Assembly: GCF_052045245.1 (NCBI RefSeq) | Contig: NZ_JBQEON010000009.1 | Location: 117,524-181,523, forward strand | DNA from: Burkholderia sp052045245 | GTDB taxonomy: Bacteria > Pseudomonadota > Gammaproteobacteria > Burkholderiales > Burkholderiaceae | Reading direction: 5' to 3' | Length of the DNA stretch: 64,000 nt | Shown here: positions 62,874-64,000 of the stretch, in pieces | Numbering within the stretch: the first letter of the stretch is position 1 | Layout of the letters: every line of letters starts with the position of its first letter | Made by a program: the position numbers and the translations under genes | Notes under the pieces: generated by a model | Databases searched by the model: none | Told to the model about the DNA's origin: nothing | What the model saw: the letters and a program-made list of their open reading frames with translations, nothing else

Positions 62874-63350
62874 ATGTTGACCAAAAAAACCCTCACGCTC
62901 GCGGCCATGCTGACGGCCACACTGACGCTCGCCGGCTGCTTCACGGCACCGGGCTCGGCTGACGTCTATAGCGCCGGCCAGGCGCAGCGTGAACAAACCG
63001 TGCGCATGGGCACGGTCGAGAGCGTCCGGGCAGTGCGCATTCAGTCCGAAGGCGGCGGCGGCAGCGCGCTCGGCACGCTCGGCGGCGGTGCGCTCGGCGC
63101 AGTCGCGGGCAGTGCGATCGGCGGCGGCAAGGGCTCGATCCTGACAGCCATCGCAGGCGGCCTCGTTGGCGCGGTCGCGGGCAATGCAGTCGGTGAAAAC
63201 CTCAGCACGGCGAACGGTGTCGAAATCACCGTGCGCCTCGACAACGGCGACCTGCGCTCGATCACGCAGGCAGCGAGCGGCGAAATGTTCCGTGCCGGCG
63301 AACGTGTGCGCCTGCTGTCGAGCGGCGGCGTCACGCGCGTCACGCACTAA
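62874..63350 (+). CDS. SlyB-like glycine-zipper outer-membrane lipoprotein
   Basis: 158 residues. Lipoprotein signal with LAGC and lipidated C22, then a glycine-zipper 2TM domain (about residues 61-105, GALGAVAGSAIGGGKGSIL and following GxxxG repeats), and a beta-type C-terminus. This is the SlyB/PCP family of outer-membrane lipoproteins linked to envelope stability. GGGAG precedes ATG. It follows the nucleoside kinase by 19 bases. Confidence 0.9.
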   Translation: MLTKKTLTLAAMLTATLTLAGCFTAPGSADVYSAGQAQREQTVRMGTVESVRAVRIQSEGGGGSALGTLGGGALGAVAGSAIGGGKGSILTAIAGGLVGAVAGNAVGENLSTANGVEITVRLDNGDLRSITQAASGEMFRAGERVRLLSSGGVTRVTH

Positions 63351-63385
63351 CGAGCATCCTCAGCACGCGGCGCAAGCCGCGGTCG

Positions 63386-63420
63386 AACGCATGTGCGAAG
63401 CTGCACATGCGTTTTTTTTC
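63386..63420 (+). terminator. Terminator of the SlyB-like gene
   Basis: Perfect 11-base stem AACGCATGTGC (63386-63396) with its complement (63403-63413), six-base loop, followed by a run of eight or nine T. Confidence 0.95.
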
Positions 63421-63477
63421 GTCCATGCCCGGCCGCCGGGCGGTGCACGGACACCCGCCGACCACCGAATACGGACG

Positions 63478-63513
63478 AAAAAAAATCCCGCCACCTGAGC
63501 CAGATGGCGGGAT
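63478..63513 (-). terminator. Terminator of the histone H1-like gene
   Basis: On the minus strand stem ATCCCGCCA/TGGCGGGAT (63505-63513 with 63485-63493) is followed by eight T (63478-63485). It lies 67 bases after the stop of the lysine/alanine-rich gene. Confidence 0.92.
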
Positions 63514-63580
63514 CGATTGAGTAGCGCTACTCAACCCGCGGACACCACGTGTGTGTCCGGGTGATGCAGGTCAGCCCCGA

Positions 63581-64000
63581 TTACGGACGGCTGCCGGTCG
63601 GGAACGGCCATGCCGCTGCCGGGTTGAGCGCGGTCTTCGCGCCCGATGCCGGCGCAACCGATGCGGTCGACGCGGTGGTTGCCGGTGCAGCCTTCTTCAC
63701 GACGGCCTTCTTCGGCGCAGCAGCCTTCTTTGCCGGTGCGGCAGCCTTGGGGGCAGCAGCAGCCTTCTTCGCAGGGGCAGCCTTCTTCGCAGGGGCAGCC
63801 TTCTTGGCAGGCGCAGCCTTCTTCGCAGCAGCCTTCTTCGCAGGCGCAGCCTTCTTGGCAGCAGCCTTCTTCGCCGGCGCGGCCTTCTTCGCAGCAGCCT
63901 TCTTCGCCGGTGCGGCCTTCTTCGCAGCAACCTTCTTCACTGCGACCTTCTTGGCTGCAACCTTCTTCGCTGCGGCCTTCTTCGCCGGTGCTGCCTTCTT
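63581..64000 (-). CDS. Histone H1-like DNA-binding protein (5' end outside window)
   Basis: 139 codons visible, open at the window edge and ending in TAA 63581-63583. About 100 residues are pentapeptide-like repeats of KKAAPA/KKAAA with some KKVAA, a strongly basic, disordered domain that binds DNA. The tail (SVAPASGAKTALNP then AAWPFPTG) is the conserved end of Burkholderiales H1-like nucleoproteins related to HctB/BpH1. No start codon with a ribosome-binding site is visible; GTG 63940 is an internal codon. The repeat makes length variation between strains likely. Confidence 0.88.
   Translation of the reverse strand, partial: KKAAPAKKAAAKKVAAKKVAVKKVAAKKAAPAKKAAAKKAAPAKKAAAKKAAPAKKAAAKKAAPAKKAAPAKKAAPAKKAAAAPKAAAPAKKAAAPKKAVVKKAAPATTASTASVAPASGAKTALNPAAAWPFPTGSRP

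Noticed and set aside
63581..64000. Non-coding tandem repeat or CRISPR
   Set aside because: The repeats keep one open minus-strand frame with a conserved C-terminus and a terminator behind it, so they are protein-coding.

Overview
The window is a stretch of a high-GC betaproteobacterial chromosome. Gene content, gene order and protein similarity recalled from the family point to Burkholderia sensu stricto, most likely a Burkholderia cepacia complex strain and its large chromosome. Examples are the hexR/edd-eda/gntPK locus, bamE-dapB-exbBD-leuS-lptE-holA-proA, the barnase-like/barstar pair, accBC-prmA-tpx and the broad-range nucleoside kinase. The species call is inference. The region is mostly core genome. 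I see no insertion sequence, prophage, CRISPR array, rRNA or tRNA.

Layout. 1-94: 3' end of purB with its terminator, then a broken TetR-like fragment. 638-6383: Entner-Doudoroff/gluconate locus (gntK, gntP, eda, edd) with a divergent RpiR-type regulator, hexR. Two near-perfect 15-bp HexR-type palindromes lie between edd and hexR. 6478-15729 (all minus): bamE, dapB, exbB, exbD, leuS, lptE, holA, proA, hemJ. A striking 41-nt palindrome sits between exbD and leuS. fur diverges from bamE. 16548-20452: ureide degradation (alc, allA), the dicarboxylate carrier dctA and a divergent FCD-type GntR regulator with two matching operators. 20501-22903: a LysR regulator divergent from an MFS exporter. 23006-28657: gapA and tkt, then an aminopropyltransferase, a VOC protein and rsmE.

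28952-30278: a secreted RNase Sa/barnase-like ribonuclease with a barstar-family inhibitor encoded directly downstream, then a candidate small RNA gene (three-way-junction fold plus strong terminator). 30350-37062: maeB, divergent thiL-pgpA-pncC, a phosphorylcholine phosphatase and pyrF. 37102-46263: a nine-gene minus-strand sugar cluster combining AraFGH-type uptake with an aldose epimerase, two SDR dehydrogenases, KDPGal aldolase (dgoA), KDGal kinase (dgoK) and an IclR regulator. This looks like oxidative D-galactose (possibly also L-arabinose) catabolism that lacks a lactonase and a sugar-acid dehydratase in this window. 46613-48712: an EF-hand protein and a lipoprotein S10 carboxypeptidase. 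49138-54885: mtgA, aroE, an RNase II-family protein, yqiA and mpl, partly with ATGA-coupled starts. 55119-63350 (plus): a conserved unknown, a TlpA-like thioredoxin, aroQ, accB, accC, prmA, a DUF3426 protein, tpx, a nucleoside kinase and a SlyB-like lipoprotein. 63581-end: 3' part of a lysine/alanine-repeat histone H1-like gene.

Central carbon metabolism is a theme. Gluconate and galactose-type sugars both converge on pyruvate plus glyceraldehyde-3-phosphate (edd/eda and dgoK/dgoA), which gapA, tkt and maeB then process. The least explained items are the small-RNA candidate at 30139-30278, the 41-nt palindrome at 12758-12798, the inverted repeat at 28822-28867 and the RNase/barstar module.
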